A stretch of 64,000 nt of DNA from Chitinophaga niabensis (GCF_039545795.1 NZ_CP154260.1:5585001-5649000), one strand, 5' to 3'. Positions 44,608 to 54,329 are shown, numbered from the stretch's first letter. The notes: generated by a model from the letters alone, not told the origin. Numbers and translations: made by a program.

Positions 44608-45594
44608 CTATCCTAAATACTTCTTTAGTTCTGCTGCCGCATGTAGTATTAAAGAACGCGTACCGGGAATTTCAGCCATGCCGTTCAACATTCCCCAGTC
44701 ATGGATCACACCGTTATAACGGATAGTGGTTACCGTTACGCCGGCTTCATCCAGTTTACGGCCATAGGCTTCGCCTTCGTCCCGCAAAATATCATTTTCT
44801 GCTACCTGTATCAATGCCGGTGGTAATCCCTTTAATTGTTCAACAGTAGCCTGTAACGGAGAGGCATATATTTCCTTCCGCTGCTTTGGATCTTTTGTAT
44901 ACTGATCATACAGCCATTTCATCAGGGAAGTGGTCAGAAAACGCTGTTCACCAAAGAGGCGGTAAGATTCTGTATCGAAACCCGCATCTACGATAGGCCA
45001 TAACAGTATTTGTAATTTGATAGCAGGCCCGCCATGCTCTTTTGCTTTCAGCGTGGTAACGGCTGTCATATTTCCGCCTACACTATTTCCTACTACGGCC
45101 AGGTTCTTACCATCTACATTTATTTCGTCCCCATTTTCTGCTACCCACTTCGTAACCGCAAAGATCTCATTCACGGCCTGCGGATATTTGGCATCCGGCG
45201 AGGGGGTATAATTAACAAATACGGAAGCATAACCAGATGCCACTACCAGGTCACGCACCAGTCTTTTGTGGGTAGGAAAATCCCCAAGTACCCATCCGCC
45301 ACCGTGAATAAAAATAAACACCGGCAGCTTTTCAGAAACTCCTTCCGGCCGCACAATGTGCAGCTTGATGGTAAACCCGTCTGTCGTAATGGTCTTTTCG
45401 GACACATCAATCCCGGAAACATCCACTTTCACAGCTGCCTGTGCATCCACCAGCACTTTCCGCGCATCCGGTACCGGCAGGCTTTCTACAGGAGGGCCTC
45501 CGGCATTCAAGGGTTTTAGGAATTCTTTTACGGCAGGGCTAAGATGGGGGTCGGATAAATAGTCCTGGGGTTTGGGTTGATTTGTATTACTCAT
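44608..45594 (-). CDS. Alpha/beta-hydrolase of the hormone-sensitive-lipase (HSL) family
   Basis: The ATG at 45594 gives 328 residues; the upstream extension to 45651 is not supported. The oxyanion motif is HGGGW (about 96-100). The nucleophile lies in GNSVGG (about 167-172), a variant of the family GDSAGG. Aspartate is in ENDILRDEG and histidine in GVIHDWGML, completing a Ser/Asp/His triad. The family hydrolyses short-chain esters; the natural substrate is unknown. An HxlR regulator is divergently encoded 127 bases away and may control it. Confidence 0.9.
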   Translation of the reverse strand: MSNTNQPKPQDYLSDPHLSPAVKEFLKPLNAGGPPVESLPVPDARKVLVDAQAAVKVDVSGIDVSEKTITTDGFTIKLHIVRPEGVSEKLPVFIFIHGGGWVLGDFPTHKRLVRDLVVASGYASVFVNYTPSPDAKYPQAVNEIFAVTKWVAENGDEINVDGKNLAVVGNSVGGNMTAVTTLKAKEHGGPAIKLQILLWPIVDAGFDTESYRLFGEQRFLTTSLMKWLYDQYTKDPKQRKEIYASPLQATVEQLKGLPPALIQVAENDILRDEGEAYGRKLDEAGVTVTTIRYNGVIHDWGMLNGMAEIPGTRSLILHAAAELKKYLG

Positions 45595-45721
45595 AAGACA
45601 AGATTTATTGCAACTAATTGCCACAACATCAATGCCAGAAGGTAGGGACAAATAATTCCCTATCCTGCCATATGGTTAATAAAACGATGATCTTTACCTT
45701 TATCTTCTAAACCTTTCCATT

Positions 45722-46084
45722 ATGTACGTGAAAAAAATCCCGGAGAACCCGGAATGTGGTATTGAAATAGCCATCAAGGTATTAGGTGGCAAATGGAAAC
45801 CCTGCATTTTAGATGCCATCAACCGCGGGTACAGGAGACCCAGTGAAATGCACAGGTATATCAGCCATGCCAGCCCCCGTGTGCTCAATATGCAGCTGCG
45901 GGAACTGGAAGAATATTGCATGGTTTCCAAAAAGGTGTATGATGAAATACCACTTAAAGTAGAATACTATCTCACGGACCTGGGCCAGAGCATCCTGCCT
46001 ATTATTGATGCCATGGATGCATGGGGAGAGGAAAGACGGGAACTGATCACCCGCATTGACGAAGAATTACAGGGCGTTGCCTAA
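45722..46084 (+). CDS. HxlR-family winged-helix regulator
   Basis: A 120-residue protein with the HxlR pattern: CGIEIAIKVLGGKWKPCIL (about 11-29), then YISHASPRVLNMQLRELE (recognition region, about 42-59), VEYYLTDLGQSILPI (about 80-94). It has the N-terminal and core cysteines C11 and C27 seen in thiol- or electrophile-sensing members. It is divergent from the HSL-type esterase gene, the usual position for a local regulator. Confidence 0.92.
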   Translation: MYVKKIPENPECGIEIAIKVLGGKWKPCILDAINRGYRRPSEMHRYISHASPRVLNMQLRELEEYCMVSKKVYDEIPLKVEYYLTDLGQSILPIIDAMDAWGEERRELITRIDEELQGVA

Positions 46085-46275
46085 ACGGCTTTAAATGCAT
46101 ACTTCCCCTTAATATATTCATTTAAATACTTCCCTTTAGAAAGCGCCATTTTCATTTCTTCATATACATGCTCCGGCACATTGAGGTATGCATACACCTT
46201 GCCCGACAGGAAGGTTACATACAGCCTGGATTTTTTGTTATCATAGGAAAAATTTTTGATAACAGTAGATGGCAT
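46081..46275 (-). CDS. KTSC-domain small protein
   Basis: The ATG at 46275 is used (64 residues); a TTG two codons earlier is possible. The whole length is a KTSC domain: SRLYVTFLSGKVYAYLNVPEH (middle part), then SKGKYLNEYIKGKY near the end. The domain occurs alone or fused to lysyl-tRNA synthetases and other proteins; its function is not settled. It starts two bases after the FAD-Rieske gene stop, so it is in the same operon, and its stop overlaps the convergent HxlR stop by four bases. Confidence 0.85.
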   Translation of the reverse strand: MPSTVIKNFSYDNKKSRLYVTFLSGKVYAYLNVPEHVYEEMKMALSKGKYLNEYIKGKYAFKAV

Positions 46276-46277
46276 GA

Positions 46278-47786
46278 TCAACGTTTTTCAAGCCCCTTGT
46301 CTGCCGGCCCATTCAATACATTCCCATCAATATCATACCGCGCGCCATGGCAGGGGCAATCCCATGAACGCTCTGCGCCATTCCATTGCACTTCACACTT
46401 CAGGTGGGTACACAGGGAATGTAACGCATGAATATTTCCCTCTTCATCTTTATAGATCGCCACTTTATCATCTTCATAATCCACAATGCGCCCTTCTCCG
46501 TGGGCCATGCCAGATAAAGATTCCAACTTATCAGCAGGGAACAGTCCTGATACCAGGTCCTTCACCACCGTAAGATTATGCTTCATGAAATTCTTAAATC
46601 CTGCTACCGGTTTCAAACGATTAGGATCGAATAATGGAATATAAGGAGAGCCTTCATTGAGGATCAGTTTCTCCAGGATGGCTGCCGCCACATGACTATA
46701 GGTCATACCATTACCACCAAAACCTGTAGCCACATAAATATGCTCAGCCTGCCCCGGCAGGGAACCAATATATGGCAGCCCGTCTGAAGATTCATAATAC
46801 TGGGAAGACCATTTATACTTAACCTCCGCTACTGCAAAATGTTTGCGGATAGTGGCTTCCAGTTGCAGAAGACATTGCTCCGTATTCTCCGCATCCCCTG
46901 TTCTATGATCCTTACCACCTGCAATCAGGTAAGGTTGCCCATCCACCACCTGTGTGCGGTAATAATGATAAGGGTCGTACATATCGTAACTCAGGTCTTC
47001 CGGATATTTTCCATCATCCAGCAGAACAGCCATCGCATAACTGCGATAAGGAAGACAACGGAGATGTACAAGGTTCACGCCGGGAGGGATATGCGTAGCA
47101 TAGATCAGATCGCGTGCTTTAAAAATACCTTGTGCGGTTTCTACTTCTACCAATTCATTATTCTCCACACCGGTTACCCTGCAATGCTGCATGATGGCAC
47201 CTCCCAATTTTTCATACGCTTCTGCCAGTCCTATTACATAATCCAGCGGCTGGAATTTAGCCTGTGCTTTCACCCTGATGGCTTTTGTAAATGAGATAGG
47301 AACGGGAATATTCTCTGTAAATGCAGCAGATAGCCCTGCTGCCTTGGTGGCTGTCAGGATTTCTTCCAATTCCTTTTCCTGGGAATCATCCTGCGCAAAT
47401 AAATACGCATCCGCTTCGGAAAATCCACAACTTATGTTGTATTTACGGATGTTAGTGCTGATACTTTCCACTGCTTCCTTTGCAGCATTCGCCACCAATC
47501 GGGCATTATCATCCCCAAAATTCTGTGCAATGGTTGTATACGGTGTATCCAGCAATGTATTGATATGTGCCGTGGTTCCACCGGTTGTACCAAAGCAAAG
47601 GTTCTCCGCTTCTATAACAAGGCAGCGCTTTCCGGCTTCCTGTAAACGTAAAGCTGTGCTGATACCTGTTATACCTCCGCCAACAACAATCACGTCCCAT
47701 TCATCCCTTTCGGGAAACGGCTGTGTTGTATATGGCTGTTTTGTGTCCTGCCAAAGGCTGGTAAGATGTCCGTCTCGCTTTATCAT
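46278..47786 (-). CDS. FAD-dependent oxidoreductase with C-terminal Rieske [2Fe-2S] domain
   Basis: This is a 502-residue fusion. A DAO-type FAD domain spans about 30-385, with the dinucleotide-binding motif VVGGGITGISTALRLQEAG (about 34-52) and a C-terminal GFGGNGMTYSH. The Rieske domain spans about 430-500, with cluster ligands CTH and CPCH in the motifs SLCTHLKC and DCPCHGARYD. Similar fusions are known in many bacteria, but their substrates are poorly defined. No signal peptide is seen, so it is predicted to be cytoplasmic. Confidence 0.9.
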   Translation of the reverse strand: MIKRDGHLTSLWQDTKQPYTTQPFPERDEWDVIVVGGGITGISTALRLQEAGKRCLVIEAENLCFGTTGGTTAHINTLLDTPYTTIAQNFGDDNARLVANAAKEAVESISTNIRKYNISCGFSEADAYLFAQDDSQEKELEEILTATKAAGLSAAFTENIPVPISFTKAIRVKAQAKFQPLDYVIGLAEAYEKLGGAIMQHCRVTGVENNELVEVETAQGIFKARDLIYATHIPPGVNLVHLRCLPYRSYAMAVLLDDGKYPEDLSYDMYDPYHYYRTQVVDGQPYLIAGGKDHRTGDAENTEQCLLQLEATIRKHFAVAEVKYKWSSQYYESSDGLPYIGSLPGQAEHIYVATGFGGNGMTYSHVAAAILEKLILNEGSPYIPLFDPNRLKPVAGFKNFMKHNLTVVKDLVSGLFPADKLESLSGMAHGEGRIVDYEDDKVAIYKDEEGNIHALHSLCTHLKCEVQWNGAERSWDCPCHGARYDIDGNVLNGPADKGLEKR

Positions 47787-47870
47787 AGTTCCGTTTTAAT
47801 CATACCCCGTCAAAACATATGCCTTTTAAACAGCGGTAGAAGATGGCATTGTTTTTATACCTCATTTAAA

Positions 47871-48521
47871 ATGAAATTCTTATATCGAAACGGGCTAACC
47901 ATCGCCTTCGTAACCATGCTGCTTATTACATGGGGAGCACAGGCATTTACCGGGCACCGGCAATTCAATGCGGAACTGGAAGAAAAGGGCATGGCAACCC
48001 TAAGCTTCGCTGCTTACCTCATTAGTCCGCATTTCATGGAAGCTACTTTCGAAAACTGGGAAAGCGAATTCCTGCAAATGGGCATGTATGTTTTATTAAC
48101 AGTCTGGCTAAGACAAAAAGGCTCCTCTGAATCAAAAGCCCTGGATAAAAAAGAAGAGGTGGACAGGGAACCAAAACCAGGGCCGGACGCTCCCTGGGCT
48201 GTTAACAAAGGTGGATGGTGGCTGAAGATCTACCGCAATTCCCTCTCGATCGCTTTTTTCCTCTTATTCCTCTTCTCCTTTGTATTGCATTTTATAGGCA
48301 GCAGGGCACATTATAATATAGAACAAACCGCTCTCCATAAACCACTGGCATCGGTGAGTGAATATCTGGGTAATTCAAAGTTCTGGTTTGAATCCTTTCA
48401 GAACTGGCAAAGCGAGTTCCTCTCCGTTGCCGCTATTGTATTCCTATCCATTTATCTCCGGCAATGGGGCTCGCCTGAATCCAAACCTGTAGATGCACCT
48501 CATGCGGAAACAGGAAAGTAA
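47871..48521 (+). CDS. DUF6766-type membrane protein with internal duplication
   Basis: The real start is the ATG at 47871 (216 residues); the longer frame to 47766 is an intergenic extension. Four membrane helices are arranged as two homologous halves. Each half ends in the same motif: ENWESEFLQMGMYVLL with LRQKGSSESK (about 60-95), and QNWQSEFLSVAAIVFL with LRQWGSPESK (about 178-210). A charged linker separates them. The function is unknown. It is transcribed divergently from the FAD-Rieske gene. Confidence 0.85.
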   Translation: MKFLYRNGLTIAFVTMLLITWGAQAFTGHRQFNAELEEKGMATLSFAAYLISPHFMEATFENWESEFLQMGMYVLLTVWLRQKGSSESKALDKKEEVDREPKPGPDAPWAVNKGGWWLKIYRNSLSIAFFLLFLFSFVLHFIGSRAHYNIEQTALHKPLASVSEYLGNSKFWFESFQNWQSEFLSVAAIVFLSIYLRQWGSPESKPVDAPHAETGK

Positions 48522-48644
48522 GAAGTGTTAAAAAAACACCTGTATCTGTTAAAATCAGTCCATTCTGGTATAATAAAAATGAGCAACTTTAAATAAGTTT
48601 TCCATCGGGTATAAATACCGGTGGTGGCCCGTTTACAATTACCA

Positions 48645-48666
48645 GAGTGCGAAGGCACTCATTTTT
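48645..48666 (+). terminator. Intrinsic terminator after the DUF6766 gene
   Basis: GAGTGC (48645-48650) and GCACTC (48655-48660) pair around GAAG and are followed by ATTTTT. The short, stable tetraloop stem lies 124 bases past the gene stop. Confidence 0.6.
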
Positions 48667-48677
48667 AACCTGGTTTT

Positions 48678-48691
48678 TGCAAACGTTTGCA
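48678..48691. promoter_or_regulatory. Perfect LacI/CcpA-type operator palindrome
   Basis: TGCAAACGTTTGCA is a perfect 14-bp palindrome with the central CG typical of LacI-family operators. It lies 138 bases upstream of the SusC start. No LacI-family gene is present in the window, so the regulator would be encoded elsewhere. Confidence 0.65.
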
Positions 48692-48828
48692 TCAAGACAA
48701 AACAGTTAATTCAATTCCACTTTTATGAAAACATAAGCTATTGTCTGCTTATGCTACTCTGCATGGGTAGTACTGAGCAAACCCACTCCATTATTCACAT
48801 TCCCTCCTTCATTATTAAAATCAACGTT

Positions 48829-51800
48829 ATGAGAAACTGGATCATTTCAGTTATGCCGGCCGTTCCACCTGGCAGATTACTATTTAAACTAACTGTGTTA
48901 TGCCTGCTGTTTTCTTCCACTGCAGTATTTGCGCAGGAGAAACTGGTGACGGTAAAAGGAAAAGTAGCTTCACAAACCGGCGATCCCTTACCCGGTGCCA
49001 ACATTGGCATCAAAGGAACCACCAGCGGCACTGCCACTGATGCCAATGGTAATTTCCAACTGAAAGCGCCGGCCAATGGTACACTCAGGATCACTTACAC
49101 GGGTTTTATCACTCGCGAATTAAACGTGGCCGCTTCAGACATGAATAATGTAACAATACTGCTGGCCACAAATAAAGGGGAACTGAATGAAGTAGTGGTG
49201 GTAGGATATGGTTCCCAGAAAAGATCGGATGTAACGGGCTCCATTGCTTCCATCAACTCACAGGCCTTAAGGGATGTACCTTCTTCCAACCTGAGTTCTG
49301 CCTTAAAAGGACAAGGCGCAGGTATCGACATTCAAAAGAATGGCGGCAATAGTAAACCCGGTGCAAAACCTGTTATCCTTATCCGTGGCAGCAGATCGCT
49401 CAGAGCTACTAACGATCCGCTTTTTGTAGTAGATGGCATTCCCTATAATGGTGATATCAATGACCTGAACCCGGATGATGTTACCTCCGTGGAAGTATTA
49501 AAAGATGCATCTGCCACTGCCATTTACGGATCAAGAGGCGCCAACGGGGTGATCCTTGTTTCTACTAAACGTGGCCGCAGCGGACAAGCTCAGATCACTT
49601 ACAGCGGTTATGGCGGTTTTGTAAAACCCTCTGCCAAATATGATCTGATGAATTCACAGCAATATGCCGGCCTGAAAAAATGGGCTTATCATAATAGTGA
49701 TAACGTTAAATACCCAACCCCCGAAGACCCACAGATCATGCTGGATGCTTTTGATGCAGAAGAAAGAGCAGGCCTTGCCGCCGGTAGAAATACAGACTGG
49801 CAGGACCTCATCTACCGTACCGGGCTGATGACCAATCACCAGATCGGCATTTCCGGTGGTAATGAAAGAACACAATTCAGTGCCTCCGGCGGATACTTTA
49901 AAGAAACCGGTGTTTACTTTGGCCAGTCGTTTGAAAGGTTCACCGTGAAAGCCAGCGTAGATCATGAGATCAACAAGATCTTTAAAATAGGCGTAAGTTC
50001 TCTGAACAACTACTCTACTACCAATGGTGAAAGCGCCAACCCCATGGGCCAGGCTTTAAGAGCCAGCCCTATGGCGGCAGCTTACGACAGCACGGGTGCT
50101 ATCCTCAATGCCTTCGTTGCAGGAAGCGCTAAACAGATCTGGAACCCACTCGCCAACTTTGTTCCAGGTGCATCAGTAGAAAAAAGGAAACGTACAGGTA
50201 CCTTCACAACCGTTTACCTGGATGTGAACATCCTGCCTGGCCTGAAATACCGCTTTAATGGTGGCGCGGAGATCAAGAACGACACCTATGGTAGTTTCTA
50301 TTCCGCAAAAACCACCAACAACCAGGGCAACCTGAACACCAGTAATAATGATTATGTGCTGAGTTCCAACTTTACACTGGAACACCTGCTCACGTATGAT
50401 AAGACCATCCGTAAACACCGTTTCAATCTTACAGGATTGTACAGCGTGCAGCAATCAAACAACCAGACCAATAAGTACAACAACAACTCTCTCTTATCTG
50501 ATAACCTGCAATACTTCAACGCCCAGTATGGTTTGAACCTTGCAGGTAGTGGTACCGAAAGTAAATGGAATATCATTTCTTATATGGGCCGGTTGAACTA
50601 TAATTTCGATGACCGTTACCTGCTCACTTTAACCATGCGTACAGATGGTAGTTCCCGTCTTGCTCCTGGTAACAAATACCAGGGCTTCCCTTCTGCTGCC
50701 GTTGGCTGGAATATCAGCAGGGAGAACTTCCTGAAGTCTGTTGCCAATGTATCAAACCTTAAACTCCGTGCAAGTATCGGGCGTGTAGGTAATACCGCTA
50801 TCAATCCTTATCAGACATTGGGCTCATTGGCTCCGGTCACTTATAACTACGGATCAACTAACGTTACCGGCGTTTATTTCAACTCCGCATCCAACAACAA
50901 ACTTACCTGGGAATATACTTCTACTATCAACGCAGGGCTTGACTTCGGTTTCTTCAATAATCGCATCACGGGTAGCGTGGAAGTGTATAAACAATATACC
51001 AACAACCTGTTGCTGCCCCAGAAATTACCTTTCACCACAGGTATTCCCAGTGATGTACTGGTGAATGTGGGTAAAACAGAAAACAAGGGTATTGAAGTAC
51101 AATTATCTACGGTGAATATTCAGGGTAAAGGCGTCAATGATTTCACCTGGACTTCCAATTTGAACTTCTACATCAACCGCGGAAAGATCACGGAACTGTA
51201 TGATGGTATCAAACAGGATATCAATAACGGTTGGTTCGTGGGTCAGCCTATTGGTGTTTATTACGACTATGATCGCATCGGCATCTGGCAGAATACAAAA
51301 CAAGATTCCCTTACCGCATTGGCGCATAAACAAAAAGTAACAGGCCCTACTTCTGTGATCGGTAACATCCGGGTGAGGGATGTCAATGGCGATACGGCTT
51401 TCACTACAGCAGACAGAACGATCATTGGTTCCAACCAGCCTAAATGGGAAGGTGGTATGACCAACCGCTTTTCTTATAAAGGAGTGGACCTTACCGTAGT
51501 AGTATTTGCACGTATGGGCGGCATGCTGAACAGTAAATTATATGGCGGAGGTTTTGCCAATACCTTCCAGGGTAACTACAACAACCTGAATGTGAACTAC
51601 TGGACGCCCACAAACGGAGAGACCTATTTCCCTAAACCTAATAATAGTTCCACCCAAACGCAATACAATTCCACACTGGGATATATTGACGGCAGCTTCC
51701 TGAAAATAAGGAGCATGAGCCTGGGTTACAATCTGCCTGCTTCTTTTGTACAAAAGCTGAGGGCCCGTTCTGTTCGTGTGTATGCTACCGCGCAGGACCC

Positions 51801-51924
51801 TTTCATCCTTTTCTCTGAATACCGTAATAAATACCACGGCATAGATCCTGAATCCGCAGGAAATATCAATGCGGACACCCCGGCTACATGGTCTATGGTA
51901 TTCGGTATTAACCTTACTTTATAA
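48829..51924 (+). CDS. SusC/RagA-family TonB-dependent transporter without STN domain
   Basis: The ATG at 48829 gives 1031 residues with a signal peptide ending AVFAQ near residue 36. A CarboxypepD_reg-like domain (about 40-125, GDPLPGANIGIKGTTSGTA) is followed by the plug, with NEVVVVGYGSQKRSDVTGS and the SusC signature PLFVVDGIPYNGDINDLN. The barrel makes up the rest. There is no STN domain, so it is not regulated by a FecR/sigma pair; a LacI-type operator upstream suggests repressor control. The SusD partner follows 18 bases downstream. Confidence 0.95.
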   Translation: MRNWIISVMPAVPPGRLLFKLTVLCLLFSSTAVFAQEKLVTVKGKVASQTGDPLPGANIGIKGTTSGTATDANGNFQLKAPANGTLRITYTGFITRELNVAASDMNNVTILLATNKGELNEVVVVGYGSQKRSDVTGSIASINSQALRDVPSSNLSSALKGQGAGIDIQKNGGNSKPGAKPVILIRGSRSLRATNDPLFVVDGIPYNGDINDLNPDDVTSVEVLKDASATAIYGSRGANGVILVSTKRGRSGQAQITYSGYGGFVKPSAKYDLMNSQQYAGLKKWAYHNSDNVKYPTPEDPQIMLDAFDAEERAGLAAGRNTDWQDLIYRTGLMTNHQIGISGGNERTQFSASGGYFKETGVYFGQSFERFTVKASVDHEINKIFKIGVSSLNNYSTTNGESANPMGQALRASPMAAAYDSTGAILNAFVAGSAKQIWNPLANFVPGASVEKRKRTGTFTTVYLDVNILPGLKYRFNGGAEIKNDTYGSFYSAKTTNNQGNLNTSNNDYVLSSNFTLEHLLTYDKTIRKHRFNLTGLYSVQQSNNQTNKYNNNSLLSDNLQYFNAQYGLNLAGSGTESKWNIISYMGRLNYNFDDRYLLTLTMRTDGSSRLAPGNKYQGFPSAAVGWNISRENFLKSVANVSNLKLRASIGRVGNTAINPYQTLGSLAPVTYNYGSTNVTGVYFNSASNNKLTWEYTSTINAGLDFGFFNNRITGSVEVYKQYTNNLLLPQKLPFTTGIPSDVLVNVGKTENKGIEVQLSTVNIQGKGVNDFTWTSNLNFYINRGKITELYDGIKQDINNGWFVGQPIGVYYDYDRIGIWQNTKQDSLTALAHKQKVTGPTSVIGNIRVRDVNGDTAFTTADRTIIGSNQPKWEGGMTNRFSYKGVDLTVVVFARMGGMLNSKLYGGGFANTFQGNYNNLNVNYWTPTNGETYFPKPNNSSTQTQYNSTLGYIDGSFLKIRSMSLGYNLPASFVQKLRARSVRVYATAQDPFILFSEYRNKYHGIDPESAGNINADTPATWSMVFGINLTL

Positions 51925-51942
51925 TCTTTTAATTGCTTTGTT

Positions 51943-53637
51943 ATGAAAAAGATCATCATATTATGTTTACTCCTTTCCAGCTGTGCCAAGATGCTGGAAG
52001 AGAAACCAAACTACGTGCTCACGCCGGATTTCTACAAAACTGTTCAGGGTGTTAATGCTGCGCTGGATGCCTCTTACGCAGGTATGCGCACTGTTTGGGG
52101 TTGTGAAGATTATTTTTCTTTGGCCACCGTTGCTACGGATGAATGGATGAGAGGCAATGATGCCAACAGTAACCTCTTCCTCTATGCACCAACTTATCAG
52201 ACCAATGATGGAAAAGTGGAAGCGTTATGGAAAAACTGCTATACCTATATCAATACCTGCAATGCAGTGATAGACTTTGCACCGGAAGTAGCCGGCATCC
52301 CTGCTGAATCAAAGAAACGTTACATTGCAGAAGCCAAATTTTTACGCGCCACCTACAATTTTGTACTGGTGCAATTCTGGGGAGATGTAACGTTGCTGGA
52401 TAAATTCCAGGACAAAGCGATCACCTCTGCCACAAGGCATCCGCAGGCAGATGTATTCAATGCTATTATCAAAGATCTGAAAGATGCTATTCCTGATCTG
52501 CAACCTGCTCCCACCACAAAAGGACTGGACCCGGGAAGAGCCAATGCTGCCGCAGCCAAACATGTGCTGGCAAAAGTATACCTGGCCCGTGCAGGTGGTA
52601 AAGCAAAAGTAGCCACTGATTACAGGGATGCTTACACCACTGCGGTAGACCTGATCAACACAGCGCCTGGATTAGGTTTGGCTATGCTGCCTAATTTCGG
52701 AGATGTTTTTGCAGAAGGCAACGAAGCAAACATAGAAGTACTCTGGTCTGTACAACATACCGCCAGCCTGGCTTATAACGGATCACCGAAACAGGATAGC
52801 CGTACGCCAGATAATATGCTCGTGCATCTTTTTTCTCCCCTGTATGAAAAAGTAGATGGCATGGCCCGTAATATTCGTGATGGCCGACCTTATATCCGTA
52901 CCATCCCCACTTTGTGGCTGATAGATACTGTGTTCAAAGAAAGGGTGAATGATACCCGGTTCCACAAATCCTTCCAAACAGTTTGGTATTGCAACAACGC
53001 GGCGAGTATTCCAAAATGGCCTGCTACCTTACCTCCCGGGGCTCCGGCTGGTGCAGTTCCCAACGGCCCTAAATTCAAACTGGGCGATACCGCTATTTAC
53101 ATGCCACAGGGAAACAGAACAGCAGCCCAGATCGCAGCAGCGCCTTATACACTGATCCCTTCCCGTTTATATAATCCGCGGCTCTCTCCTGCATTAACGA
53201 AATATGTGGACACCAAACGTTCGGACATGAATGCGCCTTCCATCAGGCCAGTGATCGCTTACCGCTTAGCGGAAACATACCTGGTAGCAGCAGAAGCTGC
53301 ATTGATGGATGGCCGGCCCGCAGATGCAGTACCTTACCTGAATGCCGTACGCGAAAGGGCAGCATTCCCTACAGGTAACAAAGCAGCCATGACTATTACA
53401 GTAGCTGATGTGAACCTCGATTTCATCCTGGATGAACGTTCCCGCGAACTGGCAGGTGAAAACACCAGGTGGCTGGACCTGATCAGAACAGGCCAGTTAC
53501 AGAAAAGGCTGAATTTGCATACACCGGACAGCCGTGCAAATTTCATCAGTCCCAAACACCTGTTACGCCCGATCCCGCAAGCACAGATAGATGCAGTGAC
53601 TACAGGACCAAAATATCCTCAGAACGAAGGCTGGTAA
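51943..53637 (+). CDS. SusD/RagB-family nutrient-binding lipoprotein
   Basis: A 564-residue SusD homologue with a very short lipoprotein signal (lipobox LLLSSC, C14). N-terminal helices include YTYINTCNAVIDFAPEV and KFLRATYNFVLVQFWGDV. The C-terminal part has YRLAETYLVAAEAALMDG and LDERSRELAGENTRWLDLIR, both typical of the family. It forms a surface complex with the SusC protein. No glycosidase or other substrate-revealing gene is adjacent, so the nutrient is unknown. Confidence 0.94.
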   Translation: MKKIIILCLLLSSCAKMLEEKPNYVLTPDFYKTVQGVNAALDASYAGMRTVWGCEDYFSLATVATDEWMRGNDANSNLFLYAPTYQTNDGKVEALWKNCYTYINTCNAVIDFAPEVAGIPAESKKRYIAEAKFLRATYNFVLVQFWGDVTLLDKFQDKAITSATRHPQADVFNAIIKDLKDAIPDLQPAPTTKGLDPGRANAAAAKHVLAKVYLARAGGKAKVATDYRDAYTTAVDLINTAPGLGLAMLPNFGDVFAEGNEANIEVLWSVQHTASLAYNGSPKQDSRTPDNMLVHLFSPLYEKVDGMARNIRDGRPYIRTIPTLWLIDTVFKERVNDTRFHKSFQTVWYCNNAASIPKWPATLPPGAPAGAVPNGPKFKLGDTAIYMPQGNRTAAQIAAAPYTLIPSRLYNPRLSPALTKYVDTKRSDMNAPSIRPVIAYRLAETYLVAAEAALMDGRPADAVPYLNAVRERAAFPTGNKAAMTITVADVNLDFILDERSRELAGENTRWLDLIRTGQLQKRLNLHTPDSRANFISPKHLLRPIPQAQIDAVTTGPKYPQNEGW

Positions 53638-53642
53638 AATCT

Positions 53643-53676
53643 ATGGCGGGCATCAAACGGTGCCCGCCATATTATT
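53643..53676 (+). terminator. Intrinsic terminator after the second SusC/SusD pair
   Basis: ATGGCGGGCA (53643-53652) and TGCCCGCCAT (53661-53670) form a perfect 10-bp stem around eight bases and are followed by ATTATT. It lies six bases past the SusD stop. Confidence 0.75.
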
Positions 53677-53691
53677 CCTATCTTAGCAATT

Positions 53692-54273
53692 ATGTACGAA
53701 GTATTGCTGGATAACATTAACAGAAAGGTACCACTCTCTGCTGAAGAACAGGAAGTGATCAAAACCTGCTTCGTCCCCAAAAAGATCCGCAAAAAACAAT
53801 ACGTACTACAGGCCGGCGAGGTATGCAAGTACATCCTCTTTGTAGAAAAAGGGTTACTCCGCACACATTATACAGACGATAACGGTGGCGAACATACGGT
53901 ACAATTTGCCCCGGAGAACTGGTGGATCTCAGACATGTACAGCTTTCTCACCAACGAACCCTCCCTATATAATATCACTGCACTGGAAGATACGGAAGCC
54001 CTGATGTTAAGCAACGCCACCTTTGAGGAAATGGTGAGCAAAGTGCCCAAGATGGAACGTTATTTAAGGATCCTCATGCAGAATAACCTGGTAGCCCTGC
54101 AAAGAAGGATCACGGGCGTACTGAGCGATTCCACGGAAGAAAAATATACCCGCTTCACCAAAGCCTACCCGGATATTGTTAACCGCGTACCCCAGCATAT
54201 TATTGCCACTTACATCGGCCTTACCCCGGAAACCCTGAGCCGGATCCGCAAACAACTGCTGCATAAAAAGTAA
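53692..54273 (+). CDS. Crp/Fnr-family transcriptional regulator
   Basis: A 193-residue protein. The cyclic-nucleotide-binding-like domain spans about 25-130 (QYVLQAGEVCKYILFVEKGL, then VQFAPENWWISDM). A helix at about 110-140 leads to a C-terminal HTH (about 150-190) with HIIATYIGLTPETLSRIRK. It lacks Fe-S cysteine clusters, so it is of the Crp-like type common in Bacteroidota. The downstream genes from 54330 to 56430 are probably its targets or its operon partners. Confidence 0.9.
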   Translation: MYEVLLDNINRKVPLSAEEQEVIKTCFVPKKIRKKQYVLQAGEVCKYILFVEKGLLRTHYTDDNGGEHTVQFAPENWWISDMYSFLTNEPSLYNITALEDTEALMLSNATFEEMVSKVPKMERYLRILMQNNLVALQRRITGVLSDSTEEKYTRFTKAYPDIVNRVPQHIIATYIGLTPETLSRIRKQLLHKK

Positions 54274-54315
54274 ATTTCTTATCTGAGATCAATGGATCGG
54301 GGCATGGGCCATGCG

Positions 54316-54323
54316 TACCTTTG
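54316..54323 (+). promoter_or_regulatory. Candidate -7 box immediately upstream of the NAD-binding protein gene
   Basis: TACCTTTG matches TAnnTTTG exactly and ends seven bases before the ATG at 54330. If used, the transcript would be almost leaderless. No clear -33 TTTG lies at the expected distance. Confidence 0.35.
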
Positions 54324-54329
54324 CAAAGC

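Larger units (their letters stand above)
48522..48828. other. 307-bp intergenic region with a terminator and a LacI-type palindrome
   Basis: The left part ends transcription of the DUF6766 gene (hairpin at 48645). The middle carries a perfect palindrome (48678-48691). The right part is the leader of the SusC gene; an in-frame ATG at 48751 exists, but the 26 residues it would add do not look like a signal peptide. Confidence 0.6.
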
